NCBI GenBank assembly: GCA_945928575.1
Contig: CAMENP010000001.1
Location: 152,782-216,781, forward strand
Source of the DNA: an uncultured Butyrivibrio sp.
GTDB lineage: Bacteria; Bacillota; Clostridia; Lachnospirales; Lachnospiraceae
Direction: 5' to 3'
DNA: 64,000 nucleotides
A program made the position numbers and the translations under genes. This document shows positions 27,318 to 36,432 of this stretch, one piece after another. The first letter of the stretch is position 1. Every line of letters begins with the position of its first letter. A model generated the notes under the pieces. The model saw only the letters and a program-made list of their open reading frames with translations, did no database searches and had not been told where the DNA came from.

Positions 27318-28709
27318 GTGGAGCGAATCGAACAATTTGAGTTGATATCGGGCATTAACCCCACAGGGATTGCCGTTTACAGCCGCGATTATGGTGCAGT
27401 TACATATGCAAAGTTGAACGAAAACCAGAATGAATTTTTATCATTTATTTCCGGCAAAATCGACAGACCGCTCATTATGATAAGATGCAGAATATCTTAC
27501 GAGACAATAGTTGGTTATACAGCGGCACTGAAAGCAGGTATGCCCTTGATTATGTGTGACGAACGCAATAGTGATCCGGTTGTTAAGATGTACAAGCCGC
27601 ACTATATATGGCAGCACAAGGACATTGATGAGCCTGAGGGATATGTAATATCCGGGAGAATATATAATTATAGATTATATAGAAAAGCAAAGATATATAA
27701 ATTACATATTAATAATAAGCTGGCTTTGCTGCTGGCTACGTCAGGGAGCACGGGAAGCTGTAAATATGTGAGAATCAGTTATGATAATATTGTGTACAAT
27801 ACGAAGTCGATAGTTAAGGCGCTTGAAATCAAGAACACCGATAAGGCTGGAGTTATGCTTCCACTAAGTTACACATATGGATTGTCCGTGGTAAATACAT
27901 ATTTGTATGTGGGAGCATCTCTTATAATTTGTGATGGAAGCATTGGCAGTAACGATACATGGAATTATTTTGAGCGATGTGGAGGTAACGTGATATGCGG
28001 TGTGCCCGATACATATGAATTACTGTATCTGATGAATATATTGAGAAGGCCGGGGCTGCATCTTAAATTAGCCACACAGGCCGGAGGCAGGTTGAGCCCG
28101 GGCACAGAGGAAAATATTTTGAAGCTGGCATATGAACAGGGATTTGATTTTGCGGTGATGTATGGACAGACAGAAGCAACAGCCAGAATGACGTGTCATT
28201 TTCTTAACAGGAATCCGGAACATATTCATAGCGTTGGAAAGCCTGTTGCAGGTGGAAATATTTCTATACTTGATGGAGAGGTAATATATTCCGGACCGAA
28301 TGTGTCTCTTGGATATGCCGAAGGGCTTGAGGATCTTGCGTTAGGAGACGAGAACAAAGGCGTTTTGCATACCGGCGATATTGGGAAGATTGATAAAGAC
28401 GGATTCCTGTATATTACCGGCAGAATAAAGAGAATTGCCAAAGCAGGCGGGAAGAGAATTAATCTTGATGAGCTTGAGGCAATAATAGAACATAATAGTG
28501 GAATGCGGGCGGCGTGCATTGAAAGGGATGGCTGTATATGTATAACGGTTATTTCTGATGACAGCAGCATTTTAGACGGAATACAGAATGAAGTGATCAG
28601 TTTGCTTAATGTGAATAGGCGGTTTGTCAGGACATATTCAATAAAGGAATTGCCGGTTAATACACATGGTAAAAGAGATTATAATAAATTGGCAGCTATG
28701 TTGACATAA
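27318..28709 (+). CDS. AMP-binding acyl-adenylate synthetase / ligase
   Basis: A 463-residue member of the ANL superfamily. Seen: ATP loop TSGSTGSCK (141-149), VMYGQTEATARM (A5), HTGDIGKIDKDGFLYITGRIKR (A7/A8) and the C-terminal catalytic lysine in NTHGKRDYNKL (A10). It is shorter than typical 500-600-residue CoA ligases. GTG start at 27318 with AAGGAGG upstream. Together with the PaaK-like enzyme and the ACP this gives two acid-activating enzymes for one carrier, or one for loading and one for a second acid. Confidence 0.85.
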   Translation: MERIEQFELISGINPTGIAVYSRDYGAVTYAKLNENQNEFLSFISGKIDRPLIMIRCRISYETIVGYTAALKAGMPLIMCDERNSDPVVKMYKPHYIWQHKDIDEPEGYVISGRIYNYRLYRKAKIYKLHINNKLALLLATSGSTGSCKYVRISYDNIVYNTKSIVKALEIKNTDKAGVMLPLSYTYGLSVVNTYLYVGASLIICDGSIGSNDTWNYFERCGGNVICGVPDTYELLYLMNILRRPGLHLKLATQAGGRLSPGTEENILKLAYEQGFDFAVMYGQTEATARMTCHFLNRNPEHIHSVGKPVAGGNISILDGEVIYSGPNVSLGYAEGLEDLALGDENKGVLHTGDIGKIDKDGFLYITGRIKRIAKAGGKRINLDELEAIIEHNSGMRAACIERDGCICITVISDDSSILDGIQNEVISLLNVNRRFVRTYSIKELPVNTHGKRDYNKLAAMLT

Positions 28710-28739
28710 GAGAAAGGTGGGATTGATATTAAAGCGGGA

Positions 28740-29684
28740 ATGATAACGGCATTACAATATCAGGCATATTACAATTCAATGATATTTGACAGGAAAGACT
28801 ATGATGATATAATATGTAACAAGTATATACCTTTGGTTGTAAGACATCCGCTGTCAAGCCACGTTGATTTTGCATATGAAGGAATATTGGAAACTTATCC
28901 TGACGGTCTTGATAAGCGCAGATTCACCGGAGTATCCGAAGATATAGTCAAATATATCAGGGAAGCGGTGAACGACGGATGGTATGTGGTTACATCTGCC
29001 AATGAATATTATCTTGAAGGGAAGATGATGTCAGGCATAAGGTATTTCAGGCACGATATAATGATAAGCGATTATGATGATGCTGCGAGAACTTTCAAGA
29101 CGATAGGATACGATGCTTCAGGTCATTATAGGGAGTCTGAAGTTTCTTATAACAGTATGAATAAGGCATATTATACGTTGCAGAACGAATGGGAATTTGA
29201 GACAAGTCTGTTTAAAATCAATGACAGAACTTATGATACTGATATAGATAGAATCAGATATGACTTGTCACAATATCTGGATGCGGTTAATCCGGTAACG
29301 GGATATCTGGATGAATTTATTGCCGGCAAGGCGGATGGCAAATGGCTTAACAACGGAATAGAACCGTATTCAGGAATCAGGTGTCTGGATTATCTGGAAA
29401 AAGTGCTTTCCGGGACATCCGGGCTTAATGAGGAACGTTCGATAACCGTGGTCAAAGAACATATAGATGTTATTGAGTGTGCATTGAATAAACTGAAACA
29501 GCATGGAGTCTCGGATTATGATGAGAATCTTATGAGCGAAATAAAGCAGCTTATCAGAATGGTAAAGATGCAGCATATTAAATATATAGAATTTGAAGAA
29601 GATGGTATTACCGACCGTATGGCAGACAGTGTCAGAAGGTTGAAGGATAAAGAGTATACTTTGCTAAAAGGGGTGTGCGGATGA
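28740..29684 (+). CDS. BtrH/C39-like protein 1 (possible acyltransferase)
   Basis: A 314-residue soluble protein. The N-terminal half has a pattern like the BtrH_N / C39-peptidase-like family: a cysteine near the start (C26 in ICNKYIPLVV), then YVVTSANEYYLEG, and a His-Asp region RHDIMISDYDDAARTFKTIGYDASGHY (H105, D111/D113). The C-terminal half is helical. BtrH moves an acyl group from an ACP onto an amine in butirosin synthesis, which fits the ACP and two adenylating enzymes upstream, but the assignment is from pattern only. No strong ribosome site lies before the ATG at 28740; an ATT at 28728 with AAAGGTGG could be the true start. It overlaps the next gene by ATGA. Confidence 0.6.
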   Translation: MITALQYQAYYNSMIFDRKDYDDIICNKYIPLVVRHPLSSHVDFAYEGILETYPDGLDKRRFTGVSEDIVKYIREAVNDGWYVVTSANEYYLEGKMMSGIRYFRHDIMISDYDDAARTFKTIGYDASGHYRESEVSYNSMNKAYYTLQNEWEFETSLFKINDRTYDTDIDRIRYDLSQYLDAVNPVTGYLDEFIAGKADGKWLNNGIEPYSGIRCLDYLEKVLSGTSGLNEERSITVVKEHIDVIECALNKLKQHGVSDYDENLMSEIKQLIRMVKMQHIKYIEFEEDGITDRMADSVRRLKDKEYTLLKGVCG

Positions 29685-30664
29685 AGAAACTTGAACTGGC
29701 AGACAATTTGATAAATGAAAGTGCATCACAGGCCTTTTACTATATGATGTCGGGTGGTGTGGATGAAAATATTGAGTTCATATGTAATAATTACATTCCT
29801 ATATGTGTAAAAAATCACAATGGAGCGCATGTGGACTTTGAGTTTGACGGAATATATGATGACCGTATATCGCCGATTGAGAAACTTACTGTTATTGGAC
29901 ATGTTGACAATCTTGCGGGATATATCCGCAAGGCGATAAAACACGACGTATATGTGGTGGTAACCTGTGACCGGCATAAGAATCCGGATTATGGAGATGT
30001 GGTAAGATATAACAACTTTGCCCTTATATACGGATGTGTTGAGGAAGGTAGCGCTTGGTGTCAGACATATGGAGCGGATCACAAGATAGAAACACAGTAT
30101 GTTGAATTAAATAAAATAGTGGAATCATATGAGGCGTTGGAAGCGGAATGGGATTATGAAGTGTACTTTTTTAGAAAGAGAAAAAATTATTCTGAGAATG
30201 TCAATACCCGGAAAATCGAAAAACAACTTAGGGCATATCTGGATAATCAACGGGAATCTGATGATAAAATAGATATTACCGGGTTTGAACATGTGTATGG
30301 AAATGCGGTGTATGATTTTCTTATCAAAAGCATTAAGAAATCAGAAGTAAAGAATCCACGCTCATATGAAATGTTAGCAGAACATAAGCGCATTGTGGAT
30401 TGCATTTTGAGATATATTTTAAAAGATGGCTATACAATGGTGAAGAGCAGAGTGTCGGCGCTTGTAACGCTTGGAGATGAGGCTTTGACGCAATGTCGGG
30501 ACTATCTCATTTCCCATAAATCATCAATGGCACATAAACTGATAAAAACGACTAAAATAATACAGCATGAAGAATACGATTTATTTAATGAAGTAATCGG
30601 GATTATAACAAACGGAGGTTATACTAATGATAGCAATATTGGATTGCAGAGAGCAGAAATATAG
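29681..30664 (+). CDS. BtrH/C39-like protein 2, paralogue lacking the histidine
   Basis: A 327-residue paralogue of the preceding protein, aligned at FICNNYIPICVKN...AHVDFEFDGI (C35 matches C26) and YVVVTCDRH. At the position of H105 of the first protein it has asparagine (YNNFALIYGCVEEGS), so a Cys-His pair is not complete. It may be a pseudo-enzyme partner that forms a heterodimer with the first. The ATG at 29681 sits in an ATGA overlap with the upstream stop, favouring translational coupling. The end overlaps the LytTR regulator gene by 38 bases. Confidence 0.6.
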   Translation: MKKLELADNLINESASQAFYYMMSGGVDENIEFICNNYIPICVKNHNGAHVDFEFDGIYDDRISPIEKLTVIGHVDNLAGYIRKAIKHDVYVVVTCDRHKNPDYGDVVRYNNFALIYGCVEEGSAWCQTYGADHKIETQYVELNKIVESYEALEAEWDYEVYFFRKRKNYSENVNTRKIEKQLRAYLDNQRESDDKIDITGFEHVYGNAVYDFLIKSIKKSEVKNPRSYEMLAEHKRIVDCILRYILKDGYTMVKSRVSALVTLGDEALTQCRDYLISHKSSMAHKLIKTTKIIQHEEYDLFNEVIGIITNGGYTNDSNIGLQRAEI

Positions 30665-31325
30665 AATTCAAAGGAAATTAAATCATAGATTTGGAGATGA
30701 TATAAAGATTAAATATGAACACGATGAGGCTGAACTGATGCAGGATAGTCAGCAGTGTGACATTTTATTTATTCCTGATAGATTGTCTTTAAAAAGCGAT
30801 TCCGGTTATGAATTGTGCAAAAGATTACACGAAAAAAATCCTGACTGCTATGTGGTAGTGGTTGGGGCTGATCATAGTGAAGCTTATCAGGGATATTTGT
30901 GTGGAATCAATAATTACATAAGAGCTGATTGTTTTGATGAGGACCTGGATAGGTGTCTTGACAGTGTCGAATATATTTTTCGGGATAAACAATATATTGA
31001 TTTTAAAGTGATTCACTCAGGCACTATGAAAATGGATGCGGACGATATTATATATGTAGAAACGAGCAAAAGAAATACTGTAATCCATACGGCAACAAAA
31101 GATTATGTCAGTAGTATGAGCATAAGTGCGATGGAACAGGTATTGCCTACAGAGTATTTTATCCGTACGGCCAGAAGCCATATAGTGAATATTCATAAGG
31201 TGAGAGAGGTGAGAAAAGAAGGTATTTTAACACTAAGTTTAAAGGATAACGCTCTAATACCATTAAGTCGGAATCACAAAAATGAATTTATGGAATTTTG
31301 GGACAAAGAGAGGAGGATGCTGTGA
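30627..31325 (+). CDS. LytTR-family transcription regulator with degenerate receiver domain
   Basis: A 232-residue regulator. The C-terminal DNA-binding LytTR domain (about 128-230) is clear: DDIIYVETSKRNTVIHTATKDY, LPTEYFIRTARSHIVNIHKVREVR, LIPLSRNHKNEF. The N-terminal domain keeps the receiver fold pattern but has proline (P50, FIPDRL) where the phospho-acceptor aspartate is expected, a single acidic residue at the first strand (LDCRE) and no Lys-Pro switch (NYIRADCF). No kinase gene is adjacent. It probably works without phosphorylation and may bind the repeats in P1 and P2. GGAGG precedes the start. Confidence 0.85.
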   Translation: MIAILDCREQKYRIQRKLNHRFGDDIKIKYEHDEAELMQDSQQCDILFIPDRLSLKSDSGYELCKRLHEKNPDCYVVVVGADHSEAYQGYLCGINNYIRADCFDEDLDRCLDSVEYIFRDKQYIDFKVIHSGTMKMDADDIIYVETSKRNTVIHTATKDYVSSMSISAMEQVLPTEYFIRTARSHIVNIHKVREVRKEGILTLSLKDNALIPLSRNHKNEFMEFWDKERRML

Positions 31326-31393
31326 CTAATAAGATGGTTGGGTAAACGATAGAATATCATAAAGTGAAAAACAGGAGTTTTAATCAAAAATTA

Positions 31394-31411
31394 AGCTATA
31401 AAAATATAGCT
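31394..31411 (+). promoter_or_regulatory. Inverted repeat upstream of the secreted-protein gene
   Basis: AGCTATA-AAAA-TATAGCT, a 7-bp perfect inverted repeat in the 119-base gap between the regulator and the secreted protein. It could be an operator or an RNA hairpin; nothing else in this gap stands out apart from the AAGGAG ribosome site. Confidence 0.4.
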
Positions 31412-31444
31412 AATCATAACAATTATAATAAGGAGAACTAATAT

Positions 31445-32266
31445 ATGAAAAAAACAGTAAGAAAATCGGTAAAAATTTTGGGATGCACTCTTTTGACAAC
31501 GGCGTTGGTAGGGTTGAAAACAATACAACCGGTGAGCGCGTTGAGCGAATCATTGCCTGAAACATCGGAAGCAACTATAAGAGGATATACAATAAAAAGA
31601 GTAAACGTGGTTAGATTCGGCAATACATTGTCTCCGGACGATGACAGTAAAATAAGTCCGTTCCAGATTGTCGGATATGCACATTCCTACATAGGATCGT
31701 ATAGAGCTAAAAAGAAAGTTGATGGCAAATACTATGATGGCGTGCTTATAAAGGTCAGTATGGAACCACAGGAATTTTATAGTACTTCAGGAACAAAATA
31801 TTATGGCTTTTCACAGTATTTGGATATGAATGCATCGCTGCCGAGCGGAGCGAGTTTCCAAGGCAATAGCCCCACAAATTCAACAATCGGCGCATCTTCG
31901 TATTCGGTGGGGTTGAATATGGGATATAAATCTGCCAGCGTCAGTGGCTCGGTACAAATGAACAAAAAATATTGCGAAATAACAGATTATAGTTCAGTAA
32001 GCAAGAATAAATTTGATGTAGAATTTGATTATAAGACAAATGCGGCTGATTGGAGTGCATCAAGCGATAGAAATAAAATGTTGTATAATCAGACATGGCA
32101 GATGGGAACGTGTGAATGGACAATTAACAAAAAAGAATACGATCTTAATGTTTCGATTTACGCGAAATTTGGGTATTCAAGCAATAAAAACGGAAGTGGT
32201 ATGTATGTACCTTTATACGACTGCTCGGCAGGAAATTCAGCTAGTTATAGAATAAGCTTTAAATAA
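31445..32266 (+). CDS. Secreted protein of unknown fold
   Basis: A 273-residue protein with a Sec signal peptide (basic start MKKTVRKSVK, hydrophobic core, likely cut after PVSA at residue 32). The mature part is rich in Ser, Tyr, Asn and Gly with alternating hydrophobic residues (YSVGLNMGYKSASVSGSVQMN, WTINKKEYDLNVSIYAKFGYSS), so it is probably beta-rich. Three cysteines remain after cleavage. No catalytic motif or known toxin family is recognised. It has AAGGAG before the start and is followed after 13 bases by a membrane-anchored protein and an ABC transporter. A secreted effector or bacteriocin-like role is only a suggestion. Confidence 0.75.
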   Translation: MKKTVRKSVKILGCTLLTTALVGLKTIQPVSALSESLPETSEATIRGYTIKRVNVVRFGNTLSPDDDSKISPFQIVGYAHSYIGSYRAKKKVDGKYYDGVLIKVSMEPQEFYSTSGTKYYGFSQYLDMNASLPSGASFQGNSPTNSTIGASSYSVGLNMGYKSASVSGSVQMNKKYCEITDYSSVSKNKFDVEFDYKTNAADWSASSDRNKMLYNQTWQMGTCEWTINKKEYDLNVSIYAKFGYSSNKNGSGMYVPLYDCSAGNSASYRISFK

Positions 32267-32279
32267 GGAGAACAGGCGT

Positions 32280-32846
32280 ATGAAAAAATCAATATTAATT
32301 ATTCTTGGAGCTTTAATACTGATGATTGCGGTGGGAGGATTTATCTTTATAAAATGTCACAATGATAAAGAAGGGGAGGATGATCTTTCCAGTGCTGATA
32401 AAGATATTATTGTTGTTACTGAAGCGTATCCGACTACATTTGTTATATATGGTGATGATATAGAGTTTGACGAAAAAATCAATAGAAAGATCATATCGGA
32501 AATTACCGAGGAAAGTCTTTACAATTCTGACGGCTATACATATCTGATAGTGAATGATTTGGATAACAAGGCACATCTTACAAAAGAAGATATCCATGTG
32601 ATTGATAAATTCCTTGATAATGAGCATAACAATTTTGTGTACTTGGGCACGGAATCGTTAGAACGCATGTCAAGCGTGGGCTTATTTGGAGAGAATGAAA
32701 ATGTATATGAACCAGATGATCTCGCGGTGGGAGTTTACCATGAAGCTGGGAATCGTATTGTTACGACTGGAATGTACAGGAAAGGCGACGAGTATAACTT
32801 GGCGGAAATTCTTGTACATATACACAGTTATGCTTTGAAGATGTAG
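32280..32846 (+). CDS. Membrane-anchored extracellular protein
   Basis: A 188-residue protein with one N-terminal membrane segment (residues 5-25) and an acidic outside domain of about 155 residues, probably alpha/beta (DIIVVTEAYPTTFVIYG, NNFVYLGTESLERMS). I do not recognise it. It starts 13 bases after the secreted-protein gene with AAGGAG and ends 10 bases before the ABC gene. An accessory or protective partner of one of these neighbours is plausible. Confidence 0.65.
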   Translation: MKKSILIILGALILMIAVGGFIFIKCHNDKEGEDDLSSADKDIIVVTEAYPTTFVIYGDDIEFDEKINRKIISEITEESLYNSDGYTYLIVNDLDNKAHLTKEDIHVIDKFLDNEHNNFVYLGTESLERMSSVGLFGENENVYEPDDLAVGVYHEAGNRIVTTGMYRKGDEYNLAEILVHIHSYALKM

Positions 32847-32856
32847 GAGGAAGACA

Positions 32857-35358
32857 TTGATAAAATTACAAAATGTTGAGAAGGTATACAAATCAGAAAA
32901 CGGAAATGTTACTGCCCTTAATGACATAAATCTTGAATTTGAAAGTTCGGGAATGGTGTTTGCGGTTGGAAGGAGCGGCAGCGGCAAAACAACATTGTTG
33001 AACATTATCGGAAGTCTGGATCATATAGATAATGGAGAGGTCAGTGTAACGTTTCCGAATGAGGATGAATATAATCTTAGCACAGCCTCGGAAAAAGAAC
33101 TTGATGAATACCGTAACCTGCATGTTGGATTTGTGTTTCAAGAGTATAACCTTCTGAAAGACTGGAGCATAAGAGATAACATATTGCTGCCTGTAAGGCA
33201 GCAATATACCGAGGGGGCCGAGCAGGAAGAAGAGAAGATTCTTGAGCAGGTTTTGCATGAAACTGATCTGAATATCAAACCGGAAAGAAAAGCGAATGAA
33301 CTCAGTGGAGGACAGGCGCAACGTGTTGCAATAGCGCGTGCGATAGTAAAGAATCCGGAGATTATTCTGGCGGATGAACCAACCGGTAATCTTGACGATA
33401 AAACATCAATAAAGATAATAGAAATTTTAAAACGCATTTCCAAGACAAAACTTGTAATAATGGTTACACATGATGAGAGTATGGCGCAGGTGTATGCCGA
33501 CAGAATAATCAGGGTTGCGGATGGTGTGATCGTATCTGATGAATACATCAACGACAATGAATATGAGGTTGGTGTATACGCGACGGACGAACCGGAAACG
33601 CCAGCGCATAAATTTCACGGACGCCTTGCCGGAGTAATGCCGAGCATAGAGAAAATTTTCTCACAGGTTGCCGGAAAAAGGACATATAATGTGTGCGTGG
33701 AACATATAGGGCATGAGCGTGAGGAGGGACCGAATGTTTGTGAATATCAGCAAAAATCGGTTAAACCGTTAAATCGTAAAATGGTTCTGAAAACAGCGTT
33801 TATGAATCTGAAAAAGCGAAAAGCAAGATTGGCTATAACTACGGCGGTATTTATGGTTACAATTTTTGTGCTTTTGTTCGTGTCAGAAGTGATTGTTTCT
33901 ATGCCGGGGAAGGCAATAGATGAATGCATCAGAGAACGAGGTATCGAAGAGATATATTTAAAATCAATAGTGGAATACAAGAATGCATACAGGCAAACCG
34001 ATTTTGCGCAATCAGGCAATAACGATTTTGTGAAGGAAAATGTTGCAACTGTATGGAAAGATTTTGACATTGAAAGGTATGCATCCGGTTTGGCATTGGT
34101 GTCTGATAACAACGGTGTGGATTTTTTTGCAGGTAAAAGTTTAGGTGATGCAGAGATTGTTTCCGGCAGGGAACCTGTTGCGGAGGATGAAATCTGTATA
34201 ACAGATTACATGGCTGATCAGATGGATTTAACACAGAATCCAGTTGGAATGGCGGTTTACTGTTATGGAGCCAAATTGAAAATTACCGGGATTGTCGGAA
34301 CTGATTATAAACAGAAGGATATTGTCAAAAAAATCAGGTATGGCAAGTTGACAAACGATGAATTTTATGACATTCAACATGTATATGAAAGAGCATATTG
34401 TACGGACGGATTGTGGAATTATCTCTCAAAAAATGCTACATATATGAGGTTGAAGTCGGCAGATCTGTTTCAACGCGGGGAACAGGCATATTTAGAGGGA
34501 GAGATAGCAGTGGCTTCGGTGAGGGATGTAACAGCAGACGAACTGATATACGGAAGGCGGCCGGAAGCGGCGAATGAAATAGTTGTGTCGAAAGATCTGC
34601 TGGATAGAGGGTATGTGTCGCTTGAGGATGACAACATGACAACCTTTACTGCATATGACCTGAGTGCGGAGAAGTATAATGGAGCGTATACAGGCATGCT
34701 TAATCTTCATAATTATTCGGATTCGTTTAAGGTGGTGGGAATAGCAGATAAAAAAGGTGTGCAGATGTATATGTATGATGAAACGTATGATGAGATAAGG
34801 AAAGATTTTTTTACGGATTGTATTCTGGATGTATATGGAATTAAAACAAATGGAAAACAAATAAGTAAATATGTTGATTCGTCATATCGGGATGGCGTAT
34901 ATGTTGACCATCCGTTGGCGGATGCTGTAGTAAGCGTTTATCAAGTCAGAAGTTCATTGGAAAAATATGGAGTGTTAATCATAATTGTTTTTGCAATGCT
35001 CAGCATTCTGTTAAATCTGGCGTTTATATCATATAGCATATATGACAACCATAAGAATATAGGTGTGCTTAGGGCGATGGGTGTACGACGTAAAGATATA
35101 ATTGCCATTTTCATGGCAGAAGCAATAGTTATGGCACTGGCATCATATGTTATAGCTAATGCCCTGATGTTTTTGATGATTGGCAAGGTTAATCAGTCAC
35201 TATCGTCCGCAGAGAATGGATATATAGCATATTTTCACAGAAGCACAGTAATGGCATTGGTGATATTCATTATAGCGATTGTGATGACGGTGGCATCTGC
35301 AATAGGTCCGGTTATTGCAATGTCCAGAAAAAAACCGGTTTCGCTTATCAGATCATAA
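32857..35358 (+). CDS. ABC transporter with fused ATPase and FtsX-type permease (MacB-like)
   Basis: An 833-residue transporter. N-terminal ATPase (about 1-225): Walker A GRSGSGKT, signature LSGGQAQRV, Walker [14 protein letters not shown]-loop VTHDE. The permease half has a first membrane segment near 328-348 ([21 protein letters not shown]), a long extracellular region (about 350-700), and three closing segments (about 710-735, 750-780, 800-825) with the FtsX-like [13 protein letters not shown] loop. This is the MacB fold used for lipoprotein-linked or peptide-sensing transport. TTG start at 32857 with GGAGGA. It may export or sense the secreted product of the island, or protect against it. 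Confidence 0.9.
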   Translation: MIKLQNVEKVYKSENGNVTALNDINLEFESSGMVFAVGRSGSGKTTLLNIIGSLDHIDNGEVSVTFPNEDEYNLSTASEKELDEYRNLHVGFVFQEYNLLKDWSIRDNILLPVRQQYTEGAEQEEEKILEQVLHETDLNIKPERKANELSGGQAQRVAIARAIVKNPEIILADEPTGNLDDKTSIKIIEILKRISKTKLVIMVTHDESMAQVYADRIIRVADGVIVSDEYINDNEYEVGVYATDEPETPAHKFHGRLAGVMPSIEKIFSQVAGKRTYNVCVEHIGHEREEGPNVCEYQQKSVKPLNRKMVLKTAFMNLKKRKARLAITTAVFMVTIFVLLFVSEVIVSMPGKAIDECIRERGIEEIYLKSIVEYKNAYRQTDFAQSGNNDFVKENVATVWKDFDIERYASGLALVSDNNGVDFFAGKSLGDAEIVSGREPVAEDEICITDYMADQMDLTQNPVGMAVYCYGAKLKITGIVGTDYKQKDIVKKIRYGKLTNDEFYDIQHVYERAYCTDGLWNYLSKNATYMRLKSADLFQRGEQAYLEGEIAVASVRDVTADELIYGRRPEAANEIVVSKDLLDRGYVSLEDDNMTTFTAYDLSAEKYNGAYTGMLNLHNYSDSFKVVGIADKKGVQMYMYDETYDEIRKDFFTDCILDVYGIKTNGKQISKYVDSSYRDGVYVDHPLADAVVSVYQVRSSLEKYGVLIIIVFAMLSILLNLAFISYSIYDNHKNIGVLRAMGVRRKDIIAIFMAEAIVMALASYVIANALMFLMIGKVNQSLSSAENGYIAYFHRSTVMALVIFIIAIVMTVASAIGPVIAMSRKKPVSLIRS

Positions 35359-35386
35359 TAAAAAGAAAAGTAAAGACCATAGACAG

Positions 35387-35415
35387 AAGGTGGAGCGTAT
35401 TATACGCTCCACCTT
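35387..35415. terminator. Large palindrome between converging genes, likely bidirectional terminator
   Basis: AAGGTGGAGCGTAT and ATACGCTCCACCTT form a perfect 14-bp inverted repeat around one T. The stop codon of the minus-strand methyltransferase (35400-35402) sits at its centre. On the minus strand a T-rich stretch follows after about 15 bases; on the plus strand no T-run follows. Confidence 0.6.
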
Positions 35416-36260
35416 CCGCTTGCTCCGCATGGAAGAACAAGACCGCTCTGCGTCACAGGAAGTCCGATTTCGGAAGCCTCCACCGTGCCGCCGTGGCGGG
35501 ATTTCACAGCCAGGCTTAACATATATGTCAGGACGGCCGGGGCCAGACCTGTGGTATATGAATTAATAAGGAAGAAAAGCGGATTATCAGATAACAGCTT
35601 TTCACAGAGGCATATAAGCGGATATACGGCATCCTCTATTTTCCATATTTCTCCGCCGGGACCTCTTCCGTATGAAGGCGGATCCATGATTATTCCGTCG
35701 TAGTGATTGCCGCGGCGGATTTCGCGTTCGACGAATTTCTGACAGTCATCTACAAGCCATCTTATAGGAGCGTCCGATAAGCCGGAAGAAGCAGCGTTTT
35801 CTTTGGCCCATCCGACCATTCCCTTGGATGCGTCGACATGTGTGACACTTGCACCGGCAGCGGCGGCAGCTAACGTGGCACCTCCGGTATATGCGAACAG
35901 GTTAAGAACCTTGACAGGTCTGCCGGCATTCTTTATTTTATCGCCAAACCAATCCCAGTTCACAGCCTGCTCAGGAAATAAACCCGTGTGCTTGAATGAG
36001 AATGGCTTCAGGTTAAACGTTAAGTTCTTATAATTAATTGACCATTGGTTTGGAAGTTTATGAAATTCCCATTCACCGCCTCCGCGGTTACTTCTGTGGT
36101 AGTGTCCGTTCATATTTTTCCAGCCCGGGTGTTTTCGGTCGGTGCGCCATATGACCTGCGGGTCCGGACGTACCAGAATATAATCTCCCCAGCGCTCCAG
36201 CTTCTCGCCGGATGATGTATCAATAACTTCGTAGTCTTTCCAATTATCTGCAATCCACAT
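35400..36260 (-). CDS. Class I SAM-dependent methyltransferase, RlmI/RlmK-like
   Basis: A 286-residue methyltransferase (PF10672-like). SAM motif I is VLNLFAYTGGATLAAAAAG with VDAS following, and the catalytic DPPSYGRG (motif IV) lies near residue 195. The N-terminal part (WRTDRKHPGWKNMNGHYHRS) is typical of this clostridial group, which lacks the PUA domain of full-length RlmI. The target is probably 23S rRNA cytosine, by family only. It is transcribed toward the island, and the last codons (WSV-stop) are inside the palindrome shared with it. Confidence 0.88.
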   Translation of the reverse strand: MWIADNWKDYEVIDTSSGEKLERWGDYILVRPDPQVIWRTDRKHPGWKNMNGHYHRSNRGGGEWEFHKLPNQWSINYKNLTFNLKPFSFKHTGLFPEQAVNWDWFGDKIKNAGRPVKVLNLFAYTGGATLAAAAAGASVTHVDASKGMVGWAKENAASSGLSDAPIRWLVDDCQKFVEREIRRGNHYDGIIMDPPSYGRGPGGEIWKIEDAVYPLICLCEKLLSDNPLFFLINSYTTGLAPAVLTYMLSLAVKSRHGGTVEASEIGLPVTQSGLVLPCGASGRWSV

Positions 36261-36397
36261 TGTGTTTCTCCCTATTATAATATGAAGTGATAGATTTGTA
36301 TCTCTTCCATATTATACATACAGACCTGTGCCAAGTCAATTATTCAGCACCGGGTCCGGAAATATAATTGTACTAAAAAAAATACAATAAAAATGTA

Positions 36398-36426
36398 TTG
36401 ATTTTTTCTTCTATATACTATATACT
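36398..36426 (+). promoter_or_regulatory. rpsJp: Promoter of the S10 ribosomal operon
   Basis: TTGATT (36398-36403), a 17-base spacer and TATACT (36421-36426), about 270 bases before rpsJ. AT-rich UP-like sequence (AAAAAAAATACAATAAAAATG) lies just upstream. Confidence 0.65.
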
Positions 36427-36432
36427 AGTATT

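Noticed and set aside
31424..31429. TATAAT directly before the secreted-protein gene as a -10 box
   Set aside because: It touches the AAGGAG ribosome site, so a transcript from it would lack a usable leader; chance match in AT-rich DNA.
33301..33480. Idea that the ABC transporter is a LolCDE or bacitracin BceAB system
   Set aside because: ATPase and permease are fused and there are four TM segments, unlike separate BceA with ten-TM BceB; MacB-like is the safer description.
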